A DNA stretch of 64,000 nucleotides from NCBI GenBank assembly GCA_964393825.1, contig CAYMUY010000007.1, positions 1 through 64,000 on the forward strand, given 5' to 3'. Shown piece by piece: positions 30,103 to 39,737 of the stretch. Position 1 is the stretch's first letter. Each line of letters begins with the position of its first letter. The stretch comes from PFJX01 sp964393825 (GTDB taxonomy: Bacteria > Pseudomonadota > Gammaproteobacteria > Burkholderiales > Thiobacillaceae). Both the position numbers and the translations under genes were made by a program. Under the pieces are notes generated by a model. That model did no database searches, was not told where the DNA came from, and saw only the letters and a list, made by a program, of their open reading frames with translations.

Positions 30103-31233
30103 TCACAGGAATGATCGTACGACATCCGCGATCAGCCGGGGCGTGTCGCGTTTCAGGCGGGCGCGCTGGACGCGGAAGGCCTCGATCTGGGTGGCGCGGG
30201 CTTCGCCATCCGCAAGCAAGGCGTCGATGGCCTGCGCCAGGGCCTCCGGGGTGGCCTGGTCCTGCAGGATTTCCGGTACCACGGTGCGTTCGGCAAGAAT
30301 GTTGGGCAAGCCGATCCAGGGCAGCAAGGCCTGGCGTTTCATGATCTGCCAGGTCAGCCACGGCACCCGGTAGCTGATGACGTGCGGGCAGTCGAGCAGC
30401 AGCGCTTCCAGGGTCGCCGTGCCGGAGGCGATCAGCGCGGCATCGGCCGCCTGCATGGCGTCGTGGGCATGGCCGAAGAGAATGCGCAAGGGCAGTTCCC
30501 GTGCGTCGGCTTCATAGAGGATGCGCTCGAAGGCCTGGCGGGTTTCCCGCGTCGCCAGGGGAATCAGGAAGCGGGCTTGCGGCCGCGCCAGGGCGAGGCG
30601 CTTGGCCGCCTCTACATAGAGACGGCCAAGCGCCTGCAATTCACTGGGACGGCTCCCCGGCAACAGCGCGACGTACTCGCCGTCCATGACCAGGCCCAGC
30701 CGCTCGCGGGCGGCCTTGCGGTTGGGTTCGGGCAGGGCGTGGGCGAGCGGATGGCCGACATAGGTGGCGGGGATGCCCGCCTGCTGGTAGATGGTTTCCT
30801 CGAAGGGAAAGATCAGCAGGACATGCGAGGCGGCGCGCGCGACCTTGCGGATGCGCTTGGGCCGCCAGGCCCAGACCGAGGGGCCGATGAAATGGATGGT
30901 GGCCATGCCCCGGCGTTTCAACGCGGCCTCCAGTGCCAGATTGAAATCGGGGGCGTCGACGCCGATGAACAGGCTCGGCGGGTTCGCGAGCAGTCGCTTC
31001 TTCAGGGCGCGGCGGATACCGAGAATCTTGCGCAGGCTGCCGAGTGCTTCGACATAGCCACGCACCGACAGCGCCGCCATGGGAAACAGCGAGCGCGCAC
31101 CTGCCGACTGCATCCTGGGGCCGGCAATACCGGAAAAGGCGGCCTCCAGACCGGCGTCGCGCACGGAGCGGATCAACAGGCTTCCCAGCAGGTCGCCGGA
31201 GGCCTCGCCGGCGACGATGGCGATTTCTTTCAA
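30103..31233 (-). CDS. lpxB: lipid-A-disaccharide synthase
   Basis: The 376-residue GT19 glycosyltransferase joins UDP-2,3-diacylglucosamine and lipid X to the lipid A disaccharide at the inner membrane. It starts MKEIAIVAGEASGDLLGS; FIGPSVWAWRPKRI near 145 and LLPGSRPSELQALG near 190 are family motifs. The start codon is TTG at 31233, with GAAGG about 12 bases upstream. There is no alternative ATG that preserves the N-terminal motif. It follows lpxA. Confidence 0.95.
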   Translation of the reverse strand: MKEIAIVAGEASGDLLGSLLIRSVRDAGLEAAFSGIAGPRMQSAGARSLFPMAALSVRGYVEALGSLRKILGIRRALKKRLLANPPSLFIGVDAPDFNLALEAALKRRGMATIHFIGPSVWAWRPKRIRKVARAASHVLLIFPFEETIYQQAGIPATYVGHPLAHALPEPNRKAARERLGLVMDGEYVALLPGSRPSELQALGRLYVEAAKRLALARPQARFLIPLATRETRQAFERILYEADARELPLRILFGHAHDAMQAADAALIASGTATLEALLLDCPHVISYRVPWLTWQIMKRQALLPWIGLPNILAERTVVPEILQDQATPEALAQAIDALLADGEARATQIEAFRVQRARLKRDTPRLIADVVRSFL

Positions 31234-31248
31234 GCCGCGGCCCTTCGT

Positions 31249-32019
31249 TCAGCGCACGATGCCGCGTCCGGCGGAGGCCAGGAATTCCGCCAGGGGAGCG
31301 AGTTCCACGTGGGTCTCGGCTTCCGTCGCGATCACGGCCTGGGCCTCGGCGAGCGAGAGGCCGGACTTGTACAGGGTCTTGTAGGCGCGTTTGAGCGCGC
31401 TCAAGGCTTCGGCCGAGTAACCGCGCCGCTTCAGGCCCTCGGAATTGATGCCGAAAGGCGCCAGCGGGTTGCCGGCGACGGTGAGGAAGGGCGGGATGTC
31501 CTGACGCACCACGGAGGCGATGCCGGTGATGACATGGGCGCCTACCCGGCAGAACTGGTGGACGCCGGTGAAGCCGCCGAGGATGGCGTAGTCGCCGATC
31601 TGAACATGGCCGGCGAGGGTGGCGTTGTTGGCGAAAATGGTGTGGTTGCCCACCTGGCAGTCATGCGCGAGGTGGACGTAGGCCATGATCCAGTTGTGAT
31701 CGCCCAGCCGGGTGACGCCCTTGTCCTGGGCGGTGCCGACATTGAATGTGCAGAATTCGCGGATGACGTTGTCGTCGCCGATGTCCAGGCGGGTGGGTTC
31801 GCCGGCGTACTTCTTGTCCTGGGGCTCCTCGCCCAGGGAACAGAACTGGAAGACGCGGTTGCCCTCGCCGAGGCGGGTATGCCCGGTGATCACCACGTGC
31901 GGGCCGATGCGGGTGCCGGCGCCGATCTCGACATGCTCGCCGATGATGGAGTAGGGACCGATGCTGACATCGGCGCCGAGACGGGCGCCCGAATGGACGA
32001 GGGCGGTGGGGTGGATCAT
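31249..32019 (-). CDS. lpxA: UDP-N-acetylglucosamine O-acyltransferase
   Basis: The 256-residue protein shows left-handed beta-helix hexapeptide repeats from the start (MIHPTALVHSGARLGADVSI) to about residue 190, then a helical C-terminal domain. LAHDCQVGNHTIFANNATLA near 118 has the region of the catalytic histidine. It begins lipid A synthesis by moving the hydroxyacyl chain from ACP to UDP-GlcNAc. It lies 7 bp downstream of fabZ. Confidence 0.96.
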   Translation of the reverse strand: MIHPTALVHSGARLGADVSIGPYSIIGEHVEIGAGTRIGPHVVITGHTRLGEGNRVFQFCSLGEEPQDKKYAGEPTRLDIGDDNVIREFCTFNVGTAQDKGVTRLGDHNWIMAYVHLAHDCQVGNHTIFANNATLAGHVQIGDYAILGGFTGVHQFCRVGAHVITGIASVVRQDIPPFLTVAGNPLAPFGINSEGLKRRGYSAEALSALKRAYKTLYKSGLSLAEAQAVIATEAETHVELAPLAEFLASAGRGIVR

Positions 32020-32026
32020 CTCGGCA

Positions 32027-32482
32027 TCAATCCAGTTGCTTCAGGGTACACATCAACTCCGCCTCGCAGGCAAGCTGGCCGTCCACCGTGGCCTTGGCCG
32101 CGAATTTCCAGATGCCGCGCGAGACGCGCAGGATGCTGGCTTCCATGCGCAACTGGTCGCCCGGCACCACGGGGCGCTTGAAGCGGGCGCCGTCGATGCC
32201 GACGAAGTAGATCACGGTGTTCTCGTTCACGGGCATGTCTGCGCTCTTGAAGGCGAGCAGGCCGGCGGTCTGCGCCAGCGCCTCGATCATTAGCACGCCG
32301 GGCATGACCGGATGCAGGGGGAAGTGGCCGGGAAACTGCGGCTCGTTCATGCTGATGTTCTTGAGCGCGACGATGCGCTCGTTCGGCACCAGTTCCAGCA
32401 CCCGATCCACCAGCAGGAAGGGATAACGGTGCGGCAGGTGCTTCATGATCTGGGTGATGTCCATTACGGCTGCATTACTCAT
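32027..32482 (-). CDS. fabZ: 3-hydroxyacyl-ACP dehydratase FabZ
   Basis: The 151-residue hot-dog dehydratase of fatty acid elongation has HLPHRYPFLLVDRVLEL near 14, and GHFPLHPVMPGVLMIEALAQ near 55 with the catalytic His and Glu. A leucine replaces the usual glycine in HFPGHP. The ATG at 32482 overlaps the lpxD stop (ATGA). A Met six residues later would give 145 residues and is also possible. Confidence 0.95.
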   Translation of the reverse strand: MSNAAVMDITQIMKHLPHRYPFLLVDRVLELVPNERIVALKNISMNEPQFPGHFPLHPVMPGVLMIEALAQTAGLLAFKSADMPVNENTVIYFVGIDGARFKRPVVPGDQLRMEASILRVSRGIWKFAAKATVDGQLACEAELMCTLKQLD

Positions 32483-33498
32483 GACTGTTCCAGTTGTTTT
32501 TCCAGGGATTTGATACGCCGCGCCAGGCTGTCGAGGTGGCGCAGGTGGGCGGCATTGCGCAGCCAGTCGGCATGCGGCATCAGCGGTTGCACCGAGGTGT
32601 AGACGCCGGCTTCCCGGATGTCCTTGGCGACGAAGGTGCCGGCGGAAACCGTGACCCGGTCGGCGATGTCCAGGTGGCCGATGATCATGGCGGCGCCACC
32701 GATCTGGCAATACGCGCCGATTCGGGTGCTGCCGGCGATACCGACGCAGGCGGCGATCGCGGTGTGTTCGCCGATGCGGCAGTTGTGGGCGACCTGAATC
32801 TGGTTGTCCAGCTTGACGCCGTTCTCGATCACGGTGTCATCGAGGGCGCCGCGGTCGATCGTGGTATTGGCGCCGACTTCGACGTCATCGCCCAGGACGG
32901 CGCGGCCGACCTGGGGTACCTTGATCCAGCGGTCTTCCCAGGCCAGGCCGAAGCCATCAGAGCCGATGACGCAGCCGGGATGCAGCGTGGCCCGGTCGCC
33001 GATGACGCAGTCGTGAAGCACGGTGACCCGCGCGAGCAGACGGCAGTCCTCGCCCAGCCTGGCGCGAGCGCCGACCACGCAGTGGGGACCGAGCACACTG
33101 CCGGCGCCGATCACGGCACCGGATTCGATCACGCAGCCAGGCCCGACGCTGGCCGTCGCGTCGACGACGCAATCGGGGGCGACGTGCGCGGCGGGATGGA
33201 TGCCGGCCGTGGGTGGGGCTTCCGGGTGGAGCAGGGCGAGGGCGCGGGCGAAAGTGGCGTGCGGGTTGGCGACCGCCAGGCATGCTTGCGGCAGAGGCTC
33301 GTCCAGGGTTTGCGGAATGATCAGGGCGCTTGCGGCCGAGTCGCGGGCACGCGCCAGCATCTTGCGGCCGAGCAGGAAGCCCAGTTGCCCCGCCTGCGCG
33401 TGTTCCAGCGAGGCGGCGCCATGCAGCCGAACGCCGCCATCCCCGCGTATCGTGCCGCCCAGGCGCGCTTGCAGATCTGCCAGGGTCAGGCTGGGCAT
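32479..33498 (-). CDS. lpxD: UDP-3-O-acylglucosamine N-acyltransferase
   Basis: The 339-residue lipid A enzyme has the N-terminal LpxD uridine-binding domain (SLTLADLQARLGGTI, then GAASLEHAQAGQLGFL). Hexapeptide repeats at about 100-310 follow, with VQVAHNCRIGEHTAIAAC-like sequence near 235 carrying the catalytic histidine. A coiled C-terminal helix ends the protein. It lies between skp and fabZ, the standard order. Confidence 0.96.
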   Translation of the reverse strand: MPSLTLADLQARLGGTIRGDGGVRLHGAASLEHAQAGQLGFLLGRKMLARARDSAASALIIPQTLDEPLPQACLAVANPHATFARALALLHPEAPPTAGIHPAAHVAPDCVVDATASVGPGCVIESGAVIGAGSVLGPHCVVGARARLGEDCRLLARVTVLHDCVIGDRATLHPGCVIGSDGFGLAWEDRWIKVPQVGRAVLGDDVEVGANTTIDRGALDDTVIENGVKLDNQIQVAHNCRIGEHTAIAACVGIAGSTRIGAYCQIGGAAMIIGHLDIADRVTVSAGTFVAKDIREAGVYTSVQPLMPHADWLRNAAHLRHLDSLARRIKSLEKQLEQS

Positions 33499-33511
33499 GG
33501 CGCGTGGAAAG

Positions 33512-34000
33512 TCAGCGATCCAGCGATTTCAGGACGCGATCGGTGATGTCCACGCGGGTGCTGGCATAGACCACATTCTCGACGATGAGGTCGAATTTCT
33601 CCTTCTCCGCGATTTCGACGATGGCTTTGCGCGCGCGCTCCTGGACGCTGGCGAATTCCTCGTTGCGGCGCTGGTTGAGATCTTCGCGGAATTCGCGCTG
33701 GGCGTGCTGCAGATCGCGGCTGAGATTGGCCAGTTCGCGCTGTTTCTTGGCGCGCTCGGTCTCGGACAGGGTCACGCCCTCTTTTTCCAGATAGCTTTGC
33801 AGGTCGCGCGCCTGCTTGACCATTTTCTGGATGTCCTGGTCGCGGCCCTGGAACTCCTTCTCCAGCTTCTTTTGCGCCTTGAGGGCCTGCTGGGAGTCGC
33901 GGAACACCCGCTCGGTGTTGACGAAACCGATCTTGATGTCGGCTGTTTGCGCGGCTGCGGGCAGGGCCAGGACGAACAGGAGCAGGAACAGGCGTTTCAT
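33512..34000 (-). CDS. skp: periplasmic chaperone Skp/OmpH
   Basis: The 162-residue protein has a signal peptide (MKRLFLLLFVLALPAAAQTA) and a strongly coiled-coil charged core (about 45-125), as expected for the tentacles of the trimeric chaperone that carries outer-membrane proteins to BamA. It lies 12 bp downstream of bamA. Confidence 0.93.
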   Translation of the reverse strand: MKRLFLLLFVLALPAAAQTADIKIGFVNTERVFRDSQQALKAQKKLEKEFQGRDQDIQKMVKQARDLQSYLEKEGVTLSETERAKKQRELANLSRDLQHAQREFREDLNQRRNEEFASVQERARKAIVEIAEKEKFDLIVENVVYASTRVDITDRVLKSLDR

Positions 34001-34012
34001 GTGAGACCTCGA

Positions 34013-36355
34013 TCAGAAGACATTGCCGAGCTGGAACTGGAAGGTTTGCTTCTTGTCGTCCACGGCCGCATTGACCGGCTTCGCCAGCGAGAGCTTGATC
34101 GGGCCCATGGGCGAATACCAGGTGATGGCGGCACCGATGGAGTAGCGCAGGTCAGACAGCGAGAGGGTCTTGTAGCGGCCCAGGGTGTCATATTCGCCTG
34201 CCACCATGCCGGCATCCAGGAAGGTGGACAGGCGCACGGAACGATCCGTGCCCATGCCGGGGAAGGGGAACAGGATTTCGGCGTTGCCGACCAGTCGCTT
34301 GCTGCCACCGACCGAGAAGGTGCCTGAGGTGTTGGTCGCCTTGGGACCGAGGGTGCCGCTGTCGAAGCCGCGCACCGAACCGATGCCGCCGGCGAAGAAG
34401 TTGCGGAACAGCGGCAGGTTCTGGCCGCTATAGCCGTTGCCGATACCGATCTCGCCGTTGAGCAGGAGACTGATGGAACGGTTGAGCGGCTTCAGCCACT
34501 GGTACTGGTAATTCAGTTTGTAATACTTCAGGTCGCCGGCGGGAGTGCCCATTTCAGCGAACACCCGCTGGTAGGTGCCCTTGGTCGGGTAGAGCAGGCT
34601 GTCGCGCGAGTCGCGCGCCCAGCCGGCTTCGAGGCGCAGGGAATTGGTAGTGACGCTGCATGCCGTGCCGGACACGGTCGGGCAGTTCGGCTCGTAGGTA
34701 TTCGCATACTGGAAATACACGTCGGGCGCGGTGGAACTCAGATCCATGGTGACCTGTTCCAGCGCGGCGCCGAAGTTGACCGTGTCCAGTTCGGTGATCG
34801 GCACGCCCAGGCGCAGGCCGATGCCGGTGGTCGATGTCTTGTAGTCCGCCACGGTATTCAGGCTGGACGTGTTCAGGTCACGCTGATACAGGTCGTAGCC
34901 CAGGCTGATGCCGTCCTGGGTGAAGTAGGGGTTGGTGAAGGACAGCGAGTAGGTTTTGTTGATGCTGCCGCTGTTGATCTGCGCGGAGAGGCGGTTGCCG
35001 GTGCCGAACAGGTTGTTCTGGGAGACCGAGCCAGTCAGCACCAGGCCATCGGTACTGGAGAAGCCGGCGCCCACCATGACGCTGCCGGTGGGCATCTCGG
35101 TGACGTTGATGTTGACGTCCACCTGGTCGGTGGTACCGGGTACGGGCGGTGCCTCGACATTGGTCTCCTTGAAGTAGCCGAGGCGTTCAACGCGTTCGCG
35201 TGAGCGGTTGATCTTGTCGGCGGCGTACCAGGCGCCTTCCATCTGGCGCATCTCGCGACGGACGACCTCGTCCTTGGTGCGGGTGTTGCCGGTGACGTTG
35301 ATGCGGCGCACATAGACCTTGCGGCCCGGGTCGACCAGGAAGGTGAAGGCGGCGGTACGCTTGTCCTTGTCGATTTCCGGCGCCGCGTTGACGTTGGCGA
35401 AGGCGTAGCCCTCGTTGCCGAGACGATCACCGATCTTCTTGGTGGTTTCGTTGAGACGTTCGCGGGAGAAGGGGTCGCCCGGTTTCAGGGTGATCAGGGT
35501 TTTCAGCTCGGCTTCGGGCACCGGCAGCTCGCCGGCGAATTTGAAGTCCGTGATGGTGTATTTCTCACCCTCGCTGATGTTGATGGTGATGTAGATGTCT
35601 TTCTTGTCCGGGGTGATCGACACCTGGGTGGATTCGATGTTGAACTCGAGATAGCCCTGGTTCTGGTAGTACGCGCGCAGGGTCTCCAGGTCGCCGGCGA
35701 GCTTCTGCTTCGAATACTGATCGTTCTTCGTCCACCAGGTCATCATGCCGGGCGTGCTCAGGGTGAACAGCTTCAGCAGAGCCTTTTCCGTGAAAGCCTG
35801 GGCGCCGACGATGTTGATGGCGCGAATCTTGGCGACTTCGCCCTCGCTCACCTCGAAGCTCACCGCGACCCGGTTACGCTCCAGCGGCGTGGTGACGGCC
35901 TTCACTTCGACCGAATAGATGCCGCGGTTGTAATACTGGCGCTTGAGTTCCTGCTCCGCCTTCTCCATCAGGGAGCGGTCCAGGATGCGGCCTTCCGCCA
36001 GTCCCAGTTGTTTGAGGCCGGTCTTCATGTCGTCCTTGGAAAACTCCTTCATCCCGGAGAAGTCGACGCTGGCGATGCCGGGACGTTCCTCGACGCTGAC
36101 GACCAGGACGTCGTCCACGGTCTCCAGGCGCACATCCTTGAAAAAGCCGGTGGCGTAGAGTGCCTTGATGGCGGTGGCGGCCATCTCGGGGGTGAGGGTC
36201 TCGCCGACCTTGACCGGCAGATAGCTGAACACCGTGCCGGCTTCCGTGCGCTGGATACCCTCCACGCGGATGTCCTTGACCTGGAATGGCTCGAAGGCCT
36301 GCGCTTGGGCAGCAAACAGAGCAAGGGCGAGCAGGCTGGGGCGAAAGACGTGCAT
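34013..36355 (-). CDS. bamA: outer membrane assembly factor BamA
   Basis: The 780-residue protein has a signal peptide (MHVFRPSLLALALFAAQAQA), five POTRA repeats to about residue 425 and a C-terminal 16-strand barrel. The VRGFDSGTLGP segment near 660 carries the conserved VRGF motif of lid loop 6. It ends in QLGNVF with terminal Phe, as in outer-membrane proteins. It inserts barrel proteins and sits between rseP and skp. Confidence 0.96.
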   Translation of the reverse strand: MHVFRPSLLALALFAAQAQAFEPFQVKDIRVEGIQRTEAGTVFSYLPVKVGETLTPEMAATAIKALYATGFFKDVRLETVDDVLVVSVEERPGIASVDFSGMKEFSKDDMKTGLKQLGLAEGRILDRSLMEKAEQELKRQYYNRGIYSVEVKAVTTPLERNRVAVSFEVSEGEVAKIRAINIVGAQAFTEKALLKLFTLSTPGMMTWWTKNDQYSKQKLAGDLETLRAYYQNQGYLEFNIESTQVSITPDKKDIYITINISEGEKYTITDFKFAGELPVPEAELKTLITLKPGDPFSRERLNETTKKIGDRLGNEGYAFANVNAAPEIDKDKRTAAFTFLVDPGRKVYVRRINVTGNTRTKDEVVRREMRQMEGAWYAADKINRSRERVERLGYFKETNVEAPPVPGTTDQVDVNINVTEMPTGSVMVGAGFSSTDGLVLTGSVSQNNLFGTGNRLSAQINSGSINKTYSLSFTNPYFTQDGISLGYDLYQRDLNTSSLNTVADYKTSTTGIGLRLGVPITELDTVNFGAALEQVTMDLSSTAPDVYFQYANTYEPNCPTVSGTACSVTTNSLRLEAGWARDSRDSLLYPTKGTYQRVFAEMGTPAGDLKYYKLNYQYQWLKPLNRSISLLLNGEIGIGNGYSGQNLPLFRNFFAGGIGSVRGFDSGTLGPKATNTSGTFSVGGSKRLVGNAEILFPFPGMGTDRSVRLSTFLDAGMVAGEYDTLGRYKTLSLSDLRYSIGAAITWYSPMGPIKLSLAKPVNAAVDDKKQTFQFQLGNVF

Positions 36356-36378
36356 TGTGGTTTTTCTCTACCGGCGAA

Positions 36379-37728
36379 TCATTGCGAAATGAACCGGCTC
36401 AAATCGTTGTAAAGAGCGAAAAACATGAGCAGGCCGAGCAGACCCATGCCTATCTTCTGGCCGATTTCCTGGATCCGCTCGGAGACGGGACGGCCGGTCA
36501 AAAATTCCGCGAAATAATACAGCAAGTGCCCGCCATCCAGTAGCGGCACGGGCAGCAGGTTGAGCACGCCCAGGCTGATGCTGACCAGGGCGAGAAAGGC
36601 GACGAAGCTGGCGAGACCCGATTGCGCGGATTGGCCGGCATAGTCGGCGATGGTCAATGGGCCGGAGAGGTTTTTCAGGGAGGCCTGGCCGGTGATCATG
36701 CGGCCCAGCATTTCCAGGCTGAAGGCGGAGAGTTCCCAGGTCCGGGCGAGGGCGCGCTGCATCGCGTCCAGCGGGCCATAACGGGCTGTGCCGCGCAGAT
36801 CGGCGAGCAGTGCCGGGTCGACCCGCGGCCCGGCGCCGATGCGGCCGATATCATGATCGCCGTCGCGGGTACGGGCCGGGGTGAGCATGATCTCCAGTGT
36901 CTCGCCACCACGCGTGATCGCCACGCGCAGGCGCCGCTCAGGCGAGCGGCGGACGGTCTCGACCACCTGCTCCCAGCTGGCCATGGCGACACCTTCGATG
37001 GTGGTGATGCGGTCGCCTTCGCGCAGTCCCGCGGCGGCGGCAACGCCGTCGGCGCTGATCTGCCCGAGCACCGGGTCGAGCGGCGGCAGATAGCGTGCCA
37101 GGCCGAGTGCCTTCAGGGGCGCCTGTTCGACCTCCTGGTCGAGCGCCGGCACGGTCAGGGTGTATTGGGCGATATCACCGCGCCGGTCTCGTGTCTCGAT
37201 CTTCAGGCTGTCGCCACGCAGCACCTGCTTCAGGGCCAGCCAGTGCAGGTCCTGCCAGCTATCGACCGGCTCACCTCCGATCCGGGTGATGGTGGCTTCA
37301 CCGCGCATGCCGGCCAGTTGTGCCGGGCTGCCCGCCGTCGGTTCGCCGATGACGGGCTTGAGGATGGGCACGCCGACCATGAACAAGCCCCAGAACAGCA
37401 GGATGGCGAGCAGAAAGTTGGCCAGGGGTCCGGCAGCGACAATGGCCGCGCGTGCGCCCACCGACTTGCGGTTGAAGGTCTGGTCGAGCTGGTCGGCCGG
37501 CACATCGCCTTCCCGTTCGTCGAGCATCTTGACGTAGCCGCCGAGCGGGATGGCGGACAGCGCCCATTCCGTGCCGTGACGGTCGCCGTGGCGGGCGATG
37601 ACCTGGCCGAAGCCGACCGAGAAGCGCAGCACTTTCACGCCCATGCGACGCGCGACCCAGTAATGACCGAACTCGTGGAAGACGATGAGGATGGCCAGGG
37701 TGAGAATAAAGGCGAGGAGGGTGGTCAT
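36379..37728 (-). CDS. rseP: RIP zinc metalloprotease RseP
   Basis: The 449-residue site-2 protease has the HEFGH zinc motif at 18-22 within TM1, two PDZ-like regions in the middle (EATITRIGGEPVDSW, then ITTIEGVAMASWEQV), and the C-terminal NLLPVPLLDGGHLLYY with the third metal ligand. In E. coli it cleaves RseA and leftover signal peptides. It is between dxr and bamA. Confidence 0.95.
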   Translation of the reverse strand: MTTLLAFILTLAILIVFHEFGHYWVARRMGVKVLRFSVGFGQVIARHGDRHGTEWALSAIPLGGYVKMLDEREGDVPADQLDQTFNRKSVGARAAIVAAGPLANFLLAILLFWGLFMVGVPILKPVIGEPTAGSPAQLAGMRGEATITRIGGEPVDSWQDLHWLALKQVLRGDSLKIETRDRRGDIAQYTLTVPALDQEVEQAPLKALGLARYLPPLDPVLGQISADGVAAAAGLREGDRITTIEGVAMASWEQVVETVRRSPERRLRVAITRGGETLEIMLTPARTRDGDHDIGRIGAGPRVDPALLADLRGTARYGPLDAMQRALARTWELSAFSLEMLGRMITGQASLKNLSGPLTIADYAGQSAQSGLASFVAFLALVSISLGVLNLLPVPLLDGGHLLYYFAEFLTGRPVSERIQEIGQKIGMGLLGLLMFFALYNDLSRFISQ

Positions 37729-37767
37729 GGGCTGTGCACTAGCACCTGCGAGACGTCGGCGCTCCGG

Positions 37768-38949
37768 TTAGGCTCGCGCATGCGTGATCCAGGTTTCCGC
37801 TTCCCGCCGCGCGGCGGCATCGGCCGCCATCAGGTCTTCCAGCGAGTCGGCGGGCAGGCCGGCGAGGCGGTCGAGCGCGGCGGCCAGACTGGCGGCGATG
37901 CCCGGATAGGGAATGCGGCGGTCGAGGAAAGCTGCCACCGCGACTTCGTTGGCCGCATTGAGCACCGCGGGCGCGGCGGCGCCGGCTTCCAGGGCCTGGT
38001 AGGCCAGCTTGAGACAGGGGAAGCGGGCGAAATCGGGCGCCTCGAAGGTGAGTTGGCCGATTTTCGCCAATTCCAGCCAGTTCACCCCGGCCTCCACGCG
38101 TTCCGGGTAGGCCAGCGAATGCGCGATGGGGGTGCGCATGTCGGGATTGGAGAGTTGCGCCAGCACCGAGCCGTCGAGATATTCCACCATGCTGTGGACG
38201 ATGCTCTGCGGGTGGATCACCACTTCGATCTGGTCGGGTCGGGCATTGAACAGCCAGCGCGCCTCGATCACCTCCAGGCCCTTGTTCATCATGCTGGCCG
38301 AGTCCACCGAGATCTTCTTGCCCATCACCCAGTTCGGGTGGGCCACGGCTTCTTCCGGGGTGACGTGCTGCAGTGTGTCCACCGCGCGGGTGCGGAAGGG
38401 GCCGCCGGAGGCGGTGAGCAGGACGCGGCGCACACCGTGTTTAGCCATGTCGCCATCGTAGTTGGCCGGTAGCAACTGGAATACGGCGTTGTGTTCGGAG
38501 TCGATCGGCAGCAGCGTGGCATGGTGTTCGCGGACCGCTTCCATGAAGAAACGGCCGGCCATGACCAGGGTTTCCTTGTTGGCCAGCAACACCCGCTTGC
38601 CGGCGCGAGCGGCGGCCAGGGCGGGGCGCAGGCCGGCGGCACCGACGATGGCGGCCATGACGCTGTCCACTTCCGGCAGGGCGGCGACGAATTCCAGCGC
38701 CTCCATCCCGTACAGGACTTCGGTTGCCGTGCCGGCGAGCAGGCCTTGCAAGGCCATGGCCTTGTCGGCATCCAGCACCACCGCGTAGCGCGGCAGGAAT
38801 TGGCGGCATTGCGCGGCGAGCTTGTCGATCTGGTTCTGGCCGGTCAGCGCCACCACCCTGAATTTCTCAGGATGGCGGGCGACCACGTCGAGCGTGTTGA
38901 CACCGATGGTGCCGGTGGCGCCGAGGAGGGTGAGATTGCGTGGAGTCAT
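37768..38949 (-). CDS. dxr: 1-deoxy-D-xylulose 5-phosphate reductoisomerase
   Basis: The 393-residue MEP-pathway enzyme makes 2-C-methyl-D-erythritol 4-phosphate from DXP with NADPH. LTLLGATGTIGVNTLDVV at the start is the NADPH site; LLPIDSEHNAVFQLL near 145 has the metal/substrate residues. Start 38949 overlaps the cdsA stop as ATGA; an in-frame ATG at 38955 would add Met-Ala. No good ribosome site distinguishes them. Confidence 0.95.
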   Translation of the reverse strand: MTPRNLTLLGATGTIGVNTLDVVARHPEKFRVVALTGQNQIDKLAAQCRQFLPRYAVVLDADKAMALQGLLAGTATEVLYGMEALEFVAALPEVDSVMAAIVGAAGLRPALAAARAGKRVLLANKETLVMAGRFFMEAVREHHATLLPIDSEHNAVFQLLPANYDGDMAKHGVRRVLLTASGGPFRTRAVDTLQHVTPEEAVAHPNWVMGKKISVDSASMMNKGLEVIEARWLFNARPDQIEVVIHPQSIVHSMVEYLDGSVLAQLSNPDMRTPIAHSLAYPERVEAGVNWLELAKIGQLTFEAPDFARFPCLKLAYQALEAGAAAPAVLNAANEVAVAAFLDRRIPYPGIAASLAAALDRLAGLPADSLEDLMAADAAARREAETWITHARA

Positions 38950-39737
38950 TGCCATAGCAGCAGGAAGCAGAGGGCGAGGGGGAGCACGGCGCTGAGGCTG
39001 TCGATGCGATCGAGCACGCCGCCGTGTCCGGGCAGCCAGTGGCCGCTGTCCTTGATGCCGGCCTGGCGTTTGGCGTGGCTTTCGAACAGGTCACCGAGGA
39101 TGCTGGCCACGAACAGGATCATCGCGTAGCCCAGCAGGGCGGCGCTGTGGATGAGGCTCTCCCGCCAGGCGAACACGCTGATCAGCACGACATAGACGGC
39201 GATCGCCAGGGCCGCGCCGATGGCCCCCTCCCAGGATTTCCCGGGACTGATGCGCGGGGCGAGCTTGTGTTTGCCGAAGCGGCGCCCGCTGAAGTAGGCG
39301 GCACTGTCGGCGATCACCGCGAGCAGGATGCAGGCGAGCAGAAACAGGGGGGAATGATCATGCAGATGGATGGCGGCAAATCCGGTGGGAATCAGCAGCA
39401 GCCAGCCCAGCAGCGCGCCACCCGGGCCACCGGCGATCGGCCAGCCGCGCGCCAGCCAGAGTGGTGCCAGCAGCAGCCAGAACAGCGCGGCGAGACTGGC
39501 GATCACTTCTCTGGGCACATACAGGGTGACAGCGAGTGTGAGCAATGGTGTGGCGAGCGTGTAGATGAGGCGGGCACGGTCGTCCTGTTTTACCAGTCCC
39601 GCCCATTCCCAGGCACCCAGACCGACGATGAGCAGCATCAGCGCGGCCCAGGCCGTGGTCGGCAGACTGAGCAGGGAGGCCAGAAAGACGCCGCCGAGCG
39701 CCAGACCGGTCAGGATGCGTTGTTTAGTGCTCGACAA
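38946..39737 (-). CDS. cdsA: phosphatidate cytidylyltransferase, TTG start
   Basis: The 263-residue membrane enzyme makes CDP-diacylglycerol from phosphatidate and CTP. The C-terminal signature SILGDLFESHAKRQAGIKDS and GHGGVLDRIDSL are conserved. No ATG or GTG fits: the only start just ahead of the N-terminal helix (SSTKQRILTGLALGG) is TTG at 39737, 14 bp inside uppS. The open frame runs farther upstream but is a shadow of uppS. The start therefore relies on homology and overlap, not on a ribosome site. Confidence 0.88.
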   Translation of the reverse strand: MSSTKQRILTGLALGGVFLASLLSLPTTAWAALMLLIVGLGAWEWAGLVKQDDRARLIYTLATPLLTLAVTLYVPREVIASLAALFWLLLAPLWLARGWPIAGGPGGALLGWLLLIPTGFAAIHLHDHSPLFLLACILLAVIADSAAYFSGRRFGKHKLAPRISPGKSWEGAIGAALAIAVYVVLISVFAWRESLIHSAALLGYAMILFVASILGDLFESHAKRQAGIKDSGHWLPGHGGVLDRIDSLSAVLPLALCFLLLWQ